The notes: generated by a model from the sequence alone, not told the origin. DNA of 11,459 nucleotides from an uncultured Lachnospiraceae bacterium (GCA_910577015.1 CAJTKU010000033.1:1-11459), one strand, 5' to 3'; shown: positions 1 through 6,415, numbered from the stretch's first letter. A program made the numbers and translations.

Positions 1-454
1 CCTCATGAATGTTATAGCAGTTCATATGATGCAAAAGCGTACAAGCTGTACTATATGCAGTATCTATATGACCATCGCCTCCACCAACCAATACAATTGC
101 ACCCTTTTTAGATTTTATAATAGGTTCTTCCTTTCTAAAATATCTAGCACAAAAATATGTTTGAAGCCTACTTCCAACATCTAATAATTTTCCAGTCAAT
201 TCCGAAAAATAAAGCGGCGAAGCAATCAAAATGTTGTCACATTCCTGTATGTATTTATATATCTCTTGCATTTCATCATTTATAACACACCCATTATTTT
301 CCCAACAATACCTACAATCAAGACAAGGCGAAACATTGCACCTATAGGCATCTACAATTCTATACTCTCCCACAATTTTTTCAGTAATTTTCTCAATAAG
401 ACTGGCAGTATCACCATTTTTTCTTGGAAAACCATTTAATATCAAAGTTTTCAC
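1..454 (-). CDS. Flavodoxin-like iron-sulfur flavoprotein / NADPH-dependent FMN reductase family (partial, C-terminus off window)
   Basis: The gene is read on the minus strand from a GTG at 454-452, preceded at good spacing by AGAGGAG. About 151 residues are visible before the window edge and the reading frame stays open. The N-terminus (LILNGFPRKNGDT, residues 4-16) is the flavodoxin-like first strand plus phosphate-binding loop of FMN-binding proteins. A compact cysteine cluster follows, C44-x2-C47-x2-C50-x5-C56, as in iron-sulfur flavoproteins that bind a 4Fe-4S cluster beside FMN. SPLYFSELTGK is the usual flavin-contact segment. The likely role is cytoplasmic electron transfer or reduction of a small molecule; the substrate cannot be told. 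The gene is visibly richer in A and T than the 5-10 kb region, which may indicate separate ancestry. It has its own promoter (492-520). The family is secure, the physiological role is not. Confidence 0.85.
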   Translation of the reverse strand, partial: MKTLILNGFPRKNGDTASLIEKITEKIVGEYRIVDAYRCNVSPCLDCRYCWENNGCVINDEMQEIYKYIQECDNILIASPLYFSELTGKLLDVGSRLQTYFCARYFRKEEPIIKSKKGAIVLVGGGDGHIDTAYSTACTLLHHMNCYNIHE

Positions 455-491
455 TGTAATCTCCTCTGCTAAATGTTGATTGGTCTTTCTG

Positions 492-520
492 ACTATAGCA
501 TGACGCAGGCTTCCTGACAA
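492..520 (-). promoter_or_regulatory. Sigma-A promoter of the flavoprotein gene
   Basis: On the minus strand TTGTCA (515-520) and TATAGT (492-497) are separated by exactly 17 bp, 38 bp upstream of the GTG start. An inverted repeat, CTCGTT (521-526) and AACGAG (537-542), lies directly upstream of the -35 element. It could be an operator for a redox or MarR/HxlR-type regulator, but this is inference from position only. Confidence 0.65.
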
Positions 521-573
521 CTCGTTTTCATGGGATAACGAGATTCAACCAACAACATAAAGTCTAACTGCCC

Positions 574-754
574 TTCCGTATTTTGCGTGGCGCCAGCCCC
601 GGCGTACTTTTGATTCCATAAAGGACCGTGTAAAAACGCTGGTACTTGGATGCTGTCTTATAGCATCCTATGTACCACTGCGTTTTTACCCGAGCGGGAG
701 CGCGTCCTGTTGGAACAAATGCACGCCGGGGCTGGCGCCACGCAAAATACGGAA
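574..754. repeat. 181-bp long inverted repeat (MITE-like or extended hairpin element)
   Basis: The outer arms, 574-605 and 723-754, are perfect 32-bp reverse complements and are GC-rich (GGCGCCAGCCCCGGCG core). The interior continues to pair imperfectly. GTAAAAACGC pairs with GCGTTTTTAC, TGGTAC with GTACCA, and GGATGCT with AGCATCC, closing on a short loop near 653-659, so the whole segment can fold into one long hairpin. The element lies alone in a gene-free interval. A 9-bp direct repeat CATAAAGTC occurs outside it at 556-564 and 759-767, but not flush with the arms, so it is only a weak candidate for a target duplication. No transposase is encoded. The architecture fits a non-autonomous mobile repeat; a structured RNA is the alternative. 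Confidence 0.75.
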
Positions 755-808
755 ACTCCATAAAGTCCATTTCGCTTCACATAACAAGATTGACTGCTTC
801 AGTATTTC

Positions 809-840
809 TGCAATATGTATTGCAACATTGTCCTTGTCAA
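809..840 (-). promoter_or_regulatory. Orphan promoter-like site overlapping a 16-bp palindrome
   Basis: On the minus strand TTGACA (835-840) lies 17 bp from CATATT (812-817), a 4/6 match to the -10 consensus. The palindrome TGCAATA-TG-TATTGCA (809-824) covers the -10 region, the usual arrangement of an autorepressed promoter such as those of toxin-antitoxin operons. No gene with a ribosome binding site follows; a transcript would run into the long inverted repeat at 574-754. It may be the remnant of a lost operon or the promoter of a small RNA. Confidence 0.35.
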
Positions 841-1081
841 AAAAATGGATTAAATGTCGATTTTTAGCGGCTCAAAAAAAGAAATCCCCAATTTCCACAA
901 AGTTATCCACATGTACAATAGTGTCATTTTCAATTGATTTAGACGTCAAACTTGCAAAAATAAGTGTCATTTTAAGAACATATATTCTGTTCTATCTATC
1001 TTCTGTAATGACATAAAGAGTAAACTTTCTTTTCATTTATGTTACCTTTAAAATATTTATAAAGTCGAAAGCTGATACCGG

Positions 1082-3553
1082 TTACAGCCAGGAATCCCAA
1101 AAGCGCTCCACCCGTTTTGCCACATTTTCCACCGTTACAATTTCACACTCTTCCCATTCCCTAGGGAAAAGGCGCTTGTTTGCCGTTTGCAGGAAGCGCT
1201 CATCCAGTAATGCAATAATACCGATGTCCTCTGCCGTACGGATAACGCGTCCTGCAGCCTGCTGCACTTTATTCATGCCGGGAAAGCGATAGGCATAATC
1301 AAAACCGTTTTCTCCCTGACTGTCAAAAAACCGCTTCAGCAGTTCTCTCTCGTTACATACCTGCGGAATGCCGGTTCCTACCACAATGACGCCTATCAGA
1401 CTGTCATATTTTAAGTCAATGCCTTCTCCGAATATTCCTCCCAACACACAGAAACCAACCAGATTCCTGTCCTCCTCCACTTCGACTTCCATCCGAATCA
1501 CATCAAGGCTGCAGCCCGGATTTCCCTCAAATCTGGAAAGGAACGCCTCCCTGGCTGATTCATCCATGTATTCCTCCTGCAAAATACAATCTGTCCGTTC
1601 GTCAGGGAAATGAGATTGAAACTGTTCATATACCTGCATAAGAAAAGTATGGGATGGAAAAAACACCATGTAATTGCCATGTCTGTTCTTTACAATCTCA
1701 TGAATATAGCGGGCAATATTATAAAACTCCTCCGTAGAACGCCTGACATATCTGCTTGTCACATCACTTCCTATGAAAAGCGCCCTTTTTTCCGGATGAA
1801 AAACAGACTTCGCATATACTTCATAATCATCCTCCGTTCCTCCCAAAAGCTTCTTATAATACTGGATGGGAAGAAGGGTTGCAGAAAACAGGATTGTACT
1901 GCGTCCCCTTAACATACATTCCTGCAAATTGACAGCCGGGTTGACACAAAGTAATTTTAATGTAAAATCACCGTCATTCTCCATTTGGGAATATATGACA
2001 TAATTGTCGTCAACTTTTTCATATATTTCCAAGAAATGTGAAACTTCAAAAAAGAAGTTTAAAATGTCTTTTCTGACTGGTGCGTCATCGTTTTCATCCA
2101 AATAATTATCCATTGTTTCATGCAATCTGGTTAGTGACTGTACAAAAGGCTCTATCTGTTCCCATACCTTGCAATTTTCGCATTCACGTTTTAAAAGGAG
2201 CAATTCCTTATTGCACTTTTCAAGCTGACGTAAAAGCTTATGCGCAAAGTCTCTGATTCTTCCTAAGGGCAGAGCAAGATTCGTATTGTCAGGTAAGGCC
2301 TTCCCATCTTCCTGTGCTTCCCTTACCTGCTTTTTTAACTGCAGAAATGCTTCCTTTCTGAGAAGCGCACTATACATTTCCCTGCCCCGCTCCAGCAGAT
2401 TATGGGCTTCATCCACAAGAAATATATACTGATTGCCATTATTTTCCCCAAAAAAGCGTTTCAGATAAACATGAGGGTCAAAGACATAGTTGTAATCTCC
2501 TATTATGCCATCTGCAAACAAACTCATATCCAGACAAAATTCAAAAGGACATACGTTATGCTTCCTTGCATACTCCTCAATCACATCTCTTGTAAAACTC
2601 TGGGAATGCCAAAGCAAATCATATACCGCGTCATTAATCCTGTCATAATGTCCTCTGGCAAAGGGACAGTGTTCCGGGTTACACTCTGTTTCCTCCATAA
2701 AACAAATCTTGTCCTTTGCTGTCAGTATCACACTCTTAAAATGCAGTCCTTTTTCCCGAAGCAGGGAAAACGTATTTTCCGCCACCGTCCGCGTAATGGT
2801 TTTTGCAGTAAGATAAAATAATTTATCCCCCATGCCTTTTCCCATGGCTTTCACTGCCGGAAACACCGTGGATATGGTTTTACCCACTCCGGTAGGCGCC
2901 TCTATAAACAGTTTTTTGCCGTGGTATATTGTCCGGTACACATAAGAAGCCAGTTCTTTTTGTCCCTCCCTGTAAGAAAAAGGAAAAGACAGGTTTTCAA
3001 TGGAATCCTGCCGTTTCCTCTTCCATTCCCATTCATAATCCGCCCACTTCTCATATTCTTTCAGCAGAGCAGAAAACCAGCGCTTTAAATCGGCAAGTTC
3101 AAATTCCTCATGAAAATACCGGAGTTCTTCCGTTTCCACATTACAATATGTCATCCGCACCCTCATTAATTCCTTGCGGTTTTGAATACCGTAAATGGCG
3201 GCGTACACTTTGGCCTGTGCCAAATGAACCGGAACAGGCGCTTTCAATTTTGCGACATCTTTATATGTGGTCTTTATTTCATCCACAGTAATTTCTCCCG
3301 CCGGCGATGCAATAATGCCATCCGCTCGTCCTTCCACCACAAGCCGGTAGTTTTCTGTTTCATGAATATGGCGCAGAGAAACTTCCGGCTGATACTCTTC
3401 CCCCATCCGCCTTTGGAGCATCCTATGTATTCTGCTCCCTTCCTGCATGGCATTCTCCATTCCCCCCGCTCTTCTGTTGTCAATATCTCCGCTTCGCAGG
3501 ATAAATTCCACCAGATACCTGACTGATATGCGAATTTCGCTTTTCACATCCAT
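1082..3553 (-). CDS. RecB/Cas4-like nuclease fused to an Fe-S XPD/DinG-family DNA helicase
   Basis: This is an 823-residue cytoplasmic DNA-processing enzyme. I chose the ATG at 3553-3551 because GGAGG lies 6 nt upstream; the frame extends to a TTG at 3577, but that start has no ribosome binding site. The N-terminal domain (about 1-150) carries the PD-(D/E)XK nuclease signature of the RecB/Cas4 group: H43 in EGSRIHRML, D78 in GRADGI, and E92-I-K94 in VDEIKT, so the nuclease looks intact. Walker A is APTGVGKT (219-226). Four cysteines, C284, C291, C296 and C335, form the 4Fe-4S domain of XPD/DinG helicases, followed by ADGIIGDYNYVFDP. The DEAH box is at 381-384, SAT near 557-559, and motif VI QQAAGRVIR at 764-772. 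By family it should translocate 5'-3' on single-stranded DNA and act on repair or recombination intermediates. The gene has its own promoter inside the preceding terminator. Family confidence is high; the exact substrate is unknown. Confidence 0.93.
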   Translation of the reverse strand: MDVKSEIRISVRYLVEFILRSGDIDNRRAGGMENAMQEGSRIHRMLQRRMGEEYQPEVSLRHIHETENYRLVVEGRADGIIASPAGEITVDEIKTTYKDVAKLKAPVPVHLAQAKVYAAIYGIQNRKELMRVRMTYCNVETEELRYFHEEFELADLKRWFSALLKEYEKWADYEWEWKRKRQDSIENLSFPFSYREGQKELASYVYRTIYHGKKLFIEAPTGVGKTISTVFPAVKAMGKGMGDKLFYLTAKTITRTVAENTFSLLREKGLHFKSVILTAKDKICFMEETECNPEHCPFARGHYDRINDAVYDLLWHSQSFTRDVIEEYARKHNVCPFEFCLDMSLFADGIIGDYNYVFDPHVYLKRFFGENNGNQYIFLVDEAHNLLERGREMYSALLRKEAFLQLKKQVREAQEDGKALPDNTNLALPLGRIRDFAHKLLRQLEKCNKELLLLKRECENCKVWEQIEPFVQSLTRLHETMDNYLDENDDAPVRKDILNFFFEVSHFLEIYEKVDDNYVIYSQMENDGDFTLKLLCVNPAVNLQECMLRGRSTILFSATLLPIQYYKKLLGGTEDDYEVYAKSVFHPEKRALFIGSDVTSRYVRRSTEEFYNIARYIHEIVKNRHGNYMVFFPSHTFLMQVYEQFQSHFPDERTDCILQEEYMDESAREAFLSRFEGNPGCSLDVIRMEVEVEEDRNLVGFCVLGGIFGEGIDLKYDSLIGVIVVGTGIPQVCNERELLKRFFDSQGENGFDYAYRFPGMNKVQQAAGRVIRTAEDIGIIALLDERFLQTANKRLFPREWEECEIVTVENVAKRVERFWDSWL

Positions 3554-3578
3554 GCCGCTCCTCCACTTCCCATTCAAA

Positions 3579-3623
3579 CAAAAAACTCCCTATCAAGATA
3601 ATACTCTATCCTGAATAGGGAGT
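3579..3623 (-). terminator. Intrinsic terminator of the HPr-like gene
   Basis: In the minus-strand transcript ACTCCCTAT (3623-3615) pairs perfectly with ATAGGGAGT (3593-3585). A further imperfect pairing inside it joins TATCCTG-like and CAAGATA segments. Six Ts (3585-3580) follow the stem. It lies 53 bp after the HPr-like stop codon and 26 bp before the helicase start codon. The plus-strand reading has no T-run, so termination should work on the minus strand only. Confidence 0.8.
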
Positions 3624-3626
3624 CAA
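3598..3626 (-). promoter_or_regulatory. Sigma-A promoter of the helicase-nuclease gene, embedded in a terminator hairpin
   Basis: On the minus strand TTGACT (3621-3626) and TATTAT (3598-3603) are each one base from consensus and are exactly 17 bp apart. The expected start point near 3591 gives a leader of about 38 nt ending in the GGAGG and ATG of the helicase gene. The -35 element and spacer lie inside the inverted repeat at 3585-3623, which also terminates the upstream gene. Confidence 0.7.
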
Positions 3627-3675
3627 TTTGCACCTCTTACGCCCTTTGGCGCAGGCATCTGTTTTTTACTTACTC

Positions 3676-3900
3676 TTAACATGCAATGGCACAGTTCTTC
3701 AATACCTGCTCAAATTCAGCATTGTATCCGCCATAGCGAACGGTCAACACCTGAGTGAAATCAAGTCCATACACACCTAAAAATGATTTTGCATCTACGA
3801 TATATCTATTATAAGCAATGTCAATGTCAAAATCACATTTTGAGGCTGCATTTACAAAGTTTTGTGCTTCGTCCTGGGTCAATCTGATTTTACGTTCCAT
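3676..3900 (-). CDS. HPr-like (Crh-like) protein lacking the phosphocarrier histidine
   Basis: This 74-residue protein aligns well with the HPr fold of the sugar phosphotransferase system. FVNAASKCDFDIDI matches the segment after the active site of HPr (LVQTASKYDADVNL in Bacillus subtilis). DAKSFLGVYGLD matches the regulatory LKSIMGVMSL loop, placing Ser39 where Ser46 of HPr is phosphorylated by HPr kinase. The GIHARP active-site stretch with His15 is absent: the N-terminus (MERKIRLTQDEAQN) is about seven residues shorter and has no histidine anywhere. It therefore cannot act as a normal phosphocarrier, and a regulatory role like that of Crh is possible by inference. The ATG at 3900 follows AGGAAGG at good spacing; a nearby ATG is out of frame and stops at once. 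The gene is monocistronic, with its own promoter and terminator. Confidence 0.82.
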   Translation of the reverse strand: MERKIRLTQDEAQNFVNAASKCDFDIDIAYNRYIVDAKSFLGVYGLDFTQVLTVRYGGYNAEFEQVLKNCAIAC

Positions 3901-3932
3901 ACATTTGCCTTCCTTTCTAAAAATAGCCGTCT

Positions 3933-3966
3933 CGTTGTAAAATACCGCAACAACGCGTATTTACAA
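3933..3966 (-). other. Leader hairpin with a competing alternative pairing
   Basis: In the transcript TTGTAAATAC (3966-3957) pairs with GTATTTTACAA (3945-3935) with one bulge. A second pairing, CGTTGT (3955-3950) with ACAACG (3938-3933), shares bases with the first and cannot form at the same time. No clean T-run follows, so it is not an obvious terminator. It could be a translational or attenuation switch, or chance pairing in an AT-rich leader. Confidence 0.35.
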
Positions 3967-3991
3967 GCTTTTCTTGTTTTGGTTTAATACG

Positions 3992-4019
3992 ATTATACTC
4001 GTTTTCCACTATTTGTAAA
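3992..4019 (-). promoter_or_regulatory. Sigma-A promoter of the HPr-like gene
   Basis: On the minus strand TTTACA (4014-4019) and a perfect TATAAT (3992-3997) are separated by 16 bp. The expected transcription start near 3985 leaves a leader of about 85 nt before the ATG at 3900, unusually long for so small a gene. The leader contains the hairpin at 3935-3966. Confidence 0.75.
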
Positions 4020-4177
4020 GTGTTTTTTTTATGAATAATTTATTCAATTTTCGTAAATTTTTGTCACAATTCCTCTTTTTCTACTTATTGCATATTTTTC
4101 CAGAATGTAACACATTTGCTTTAGTAGGGTTGCACAATATTTTTTTTACAGCCACAAAACAACGCATAAATTTTTGT

Positions 4178-4984
4178 TTATTTTTGAGTAAACTCCACCA
4201 TGTTGGGTCTGAAGCGCAATGCCAGCATATTTCGCTGCAAATTCAGATTTTTTCGTTCCTCAATACTAATGGTATGACAAAAATGACGGAACAGTTCCTG
4301 ATAGTATTGCTCTGCCTCTGACTCCGCTTTGCATACCTGTTTCACCTCTGTTCCCTCTTTTGTGCTGCCCGACATCAAAAACCATTCCCTGCCGGCAGGA
4401 TGCACGGCATAATAGTCCCTCACTTCGTCATAAATGATAAAGTTTTCCATAGGCAGCCTGTCCGCAAAATGGGTTGTCAGCATGGGCAGTATGTCACATT
4501 GGGGCGCTGTCACAGCATGAAGGATGCCGTTTTCCAGTTCCTGAAAACGAAGAAACTCCCGGTAATGGTGCAGTTCATTACCGGCTTCCCTCGCCAGTTC
4601 CATGGTTCTCCTGACATTGTCATCAATCAGATGATTGAGAATGCTTCCCTTATACCTGCCCGAAAGCCCCCATACAATAGTTTTGTAGACTGCCTGTGCC
4701 TTATTCCTGTCAGATGTGGTAAGCGCCATGCAAAGTGAAGCATAATCCTTCTCCCCGAAGCGGGAACGCAGGGTGCGCATCACTTTTTGCACCTTTTCCG
4801 TATCCGGTCTTATTTCGGTATAAACGGCAAACAACCTTAGATTCCCTTCATGTCCCACCTGCAGAAAAATCCGGTCATGAGGGATACGCAGCGCATATGC
4901 CTCATAAATCCCGGTAAATATCCCCTCTAAACTGTCCTCGCATACCAATATCTGATTCTGTCCACAATCTGTCTCTTTATTCAT
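4178..4984 (-). CDS. DUF4130 / TIGR03915-type probable DNA metabolism protein
   Basis: This 268-residue soluble protein has no signal peptide or membrane segment. I recognise it as the partner family (DUF4130, 'probable DNA metabolism protein') of the radical SAM protein encoded immediately upstream. Supporting features are the N-terminal CEDSLEGIFTGIYEAY segment, the central TIVWGLSGRYKGSILNHL region (103-119), and the typical stretch HFADRLPMENFIIYDEVRDYYAV (172-194), followed by a basic C-terminal ERKNLNLQRN segment. In other genomes this family is sometimes fused to a uracil-DNA glycosylase-like domain. The length here, and the absence of any glycosylase motif, show that such a fusion is missing. 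The ATG at 4984 has only a weak GGTGG site 4 nt upstream, so translation may be coupled to the upstream gene, whose stop is 40 nt away. The biochemical function is unknown. Confidence 0.8.
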   Translation of the reverse strand: MNKETDCGQNQILVCEDSLEGIFTGIYEAYALRIPHDRIFLQVGHEGNLRLFAVYTEIRPDTEKVQKVMRTLRSRFGEKDYASLCMALTTSDRNKAQAVYKTIVWGLSGRYKGSILNHLIDDNVRRTMELAREAGNELHHYREFLRFQELENGILHAVTAPQCDILPMLTTHFADRLPMENFIIYDEVRDYYAVHPAGREWFLMSGSTKEGTEVKQVCKAESEAEQYYQELFRHFCHTISIEERKNLNLQRNMLALRFRPNMVEFTQK

Positions 4985-5024
4985 AAAACCACCGCTTTCT
5001 TAATAAGAAGTTCTTCTCACGCTA

Positions 5025-6377
5025 CTATAATTGGCCAAACAACACCTTTCCTCCGTCAGCCACAGTAGGCGGCGCATGAAAAGATGCATCGTCAAATAAG
5101 GATAACTGCCTGTAAGTTGACCCGTCAGCAGCAATCTGGCGTCTTTCCCTGATATCTGCCGTCAGGTTTCTCACAATATAGTCTTCCTCCAGCTTCGTGC
5201 GGTACATCATCCTGCCGTTGCAGGTGATAAAATACAGCGCCCTTTTTAATACCACGCCTATTTTTTTCAATGCTGCAAAATCCAGATTACCGGTCCGCCT
5301 TGCCTTCACAATCCGCATGGCGCTCTTTACGCCGATACCCGGCACCCTGAGAATCATTTCATACGGCGCCCGGTTAATCTCCACGGGAAAACATTCCAGA
5401 TGCCTTACCGCCCAGTCTTCCTTAGGGTCAAGCATGACATTGAAAAAAGGCCTTTCTTCACTCAAAAGTTCCCCCGCCTTAAAACCATAAAAACGCAGCA
5501 GCCAGTCCGCCTGATAGAGCCTGTGTTCCCGAAGCAGAGGAGGACCACCCGGCAGCGACGGCAGTTCTTTATCCTCATTGACCTTAACAAAGGCAGAATA
5601 GAAAACCCTTTTTAACTCAAACTTGTCATACAGACTTTCCGCCACATTGAGAATCTGGTAATCACTCTCAGGCGTGGCGCCGATAATCATCTGGGTGGAC
5701 TGTCCTCCTCCCACAAAACGCGGTGCATTTTGGTATAACACCAAATCATCCTTATTTTCTTTTATCCCGTTTTGAATCTGGCGCATGGGAGTCAGGATGT
5801 TCTTTCTGTGCTTGTTGGGCGCAAGATGCCTAAGCCCTTCCGCCGTGGGCAGTTCCAGATTGACGCTCATCCTGTCTGCCAGGTAGCCGGTAAGCTGAAT
5901 CAGCCTGGGGTCCGCGCCCGGTATGGCTTTTACATGCACATAACCGTTAAAACGGTACTGCTTCCTGAGAAGAAAAAGAGTCCGATAAATCAGTTCCATG
6001 GTATGGTTGGGACTTTCCAGAATGCCGGAACTCAAAAACAAACCTTCTATATAATTGCGCCTGTAAAACTGCATCGTCAGTTCACACACTTCATCCGGCG
6101 TAAAAGTAGCCCGCGGGACATCGTTGGTCCGGCGGTTTAAACAATACTTGCAGTCATAAATGCACTCATTTGACAAAAGAATCTTAAGAAGTGAGATACA
6201 CCTGCCATCCGCACTAAAACTGTGGCAGATACCGCCTGCAAGGCAATTGCCCATATCCCTTCCGTTACCTTTTCTCTCCACTCCGCTGGATGTACATGCC
6301 ACATCATACTTTGCGGCGTCACTTAATATACCCAGTTTTTCCATAACCGAAGTTTCCTTCGAAATTAAATATTCCAT
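5025..6377 (-). CDS. Radical SAM DNA modification/repair protein (TIGR03916 type, linked to uracil-DNA glycosylase families)
   Basis: This 450-residue protein starts at the ATG 6377-6375, which has AAAGGA 7 nt upstream. An ATG at 6413 in the same frame lies within the promoter and is rejected. The N-terminal MEKLGILSDAAKYDVACTSSG is typical of the family. C72-x3-C76-x2-C79 (ECIYDCKYC) is the radical SAM 4Fe-4S motif, which cleaves S-adenosylmethionine to a 5'-deoxyadenosyl radical. Four more cysteines (C28, C45, C51, C60) precede it. A helix-hairpin-helix (ILRVPGIGVKSAMRIVKAR, 342-360) indicates sequence-independent DNA binding. Residues 424-428 read QLSLF, the exact bacterial sliding-clamp-binding consensus, in an otherwise flexible C-terminal tail. 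It forms an operon with the DUF4130 gene, and its promoter carries two LexA-like boxes. Family databases call it a putative DNA repair/modification enzyme; the reaction is not known. Confidence 0.88.
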   Translation of the reverse strand: MEYLISKETSVMEKLGILSDAAKYDVACTSSGVERKGNGRDMGNCLAGGICHSFSADGRCISLLKILLSNECIYDCKYCLNRRTNDVPRATFTPDEVCELTMQFYRRNYIEGLFLSSGILESPNHTMELIYRTLFLLRKQYRFNGYVHVKAIPGADPRLIQLTGYLADRMSVNLELPTAEGLRHLAPNKHRKNILTPMRQIQNGIKENKDDLVLYQNAPRFVGGGQSTQMIIGATPESDYQILNVAESLYDKFELKRVFYSAFVKVNEDKELPSLPGGPPLLREHRLYQADWLLRFYGFKAGELLSEERPFFNVMLDPKEDWAVRHLECFPVEINRAPYEMILRVPGIGVKSAMRIVKARRTGNLDFAALKKIGVVLKRALYFITCNGRMMYRTKLEEDYIVRNLTADIRERRQIAADGSTYRQLSLFDDASFHAPPTVADGGKVLFGQL

Positions 6378-6396
6378 ATGATAATCCTTTATATAC

Positions 6397-6409
6397 AAAC
6401 AAATGTTCT
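6397..6409. promoter_or_regulatory. LexA-like box 2 at the transcription start
   Basis: On the minus strand this reads AGAACATTTGTTT, a GAAC-N4-GTTT core with one mismatch to the Bacillus consensus. The 12-mer AACAAATGTTCT (6398-6409) is identical to the same 12-mer in box 1 (6456-6467), 58 bp away. Occupation by a repressor would block the predicted start point near 6409. Confidence 0.6.
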
Positions 6410-6415
6410 GCATTT

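Larger units (their letters stand above)
455..1081. other. Gene-free 627-bp interval with repeat and orphan regulatory-like sequence
   Basis: No convincing gene lies between the flavoprotein start and the helicase stop. The short open frames here have no ribosome binding site, lie largely on the inverted repeat, or have no recognisable protein signature. Contents by position: flavoprotein promoter 492-520; long inverted repeat 574-754; palindrome with an orphan promoter-like site 809-840; one DnaA-box match (TTATCCACA, 903-911); an 11-bp direct repeat AGTGTCATTTT at 920-930 and 963-973; and a small inverted repeat AGAACA/TGTTCT at 975-980 and 988-993. The right part (about 840-1070) is strongly AT-rich. 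No clear intrinsic terminator for the helicase was found in it. Confidence 0.6.

Noticed and set aside
556..767. CATAAAGTC direct repeats as a target-site duplication of the inverted repeat
   Set aside because: The copies are 9 bp and 4 bp away from the arms rather than flush, so the evidence is too weak to call a duplication.
564..867. Overlapping small open frames on both strands across the long inverted repeat
   Set aside because: They lack ribosome binding sites, and their opposite-strand translations are by-products of the repeat arms; no protein family is recognisable.
903..911. Perfect DnaA box TTATCCACA with a weaker neighbour at 891-899, suggesting an origin or DnaA-titration site
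   Set aside because: There is one box only, no cluster, no dnaA/dnaN/rpmH neighbours and no clear unwinding element. A single match of this kind is expected now and then in an AT-rich stretch.
976..987. LexA-like sequence GAACATATATTC
   Set aside because: It has one mismatch in the core and lies far from any gene start, inside a gene-free interval downstream of the helicase.
3554..3577. TTG-started N-terminal extension of the helicase-nuclease
   Set aside because: The internal ATG at 3553 has GGAGG at ideal spacing; the TTG has none.
6378..6413. Upstream ATG giving the radical SAM protein 12 extra residues
   Set aside because: This start lies at or upstream of the predicted transcription start and overlaps the second LexA-like box. 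The ATG at 6377 has AAAGGA at 7 nt.
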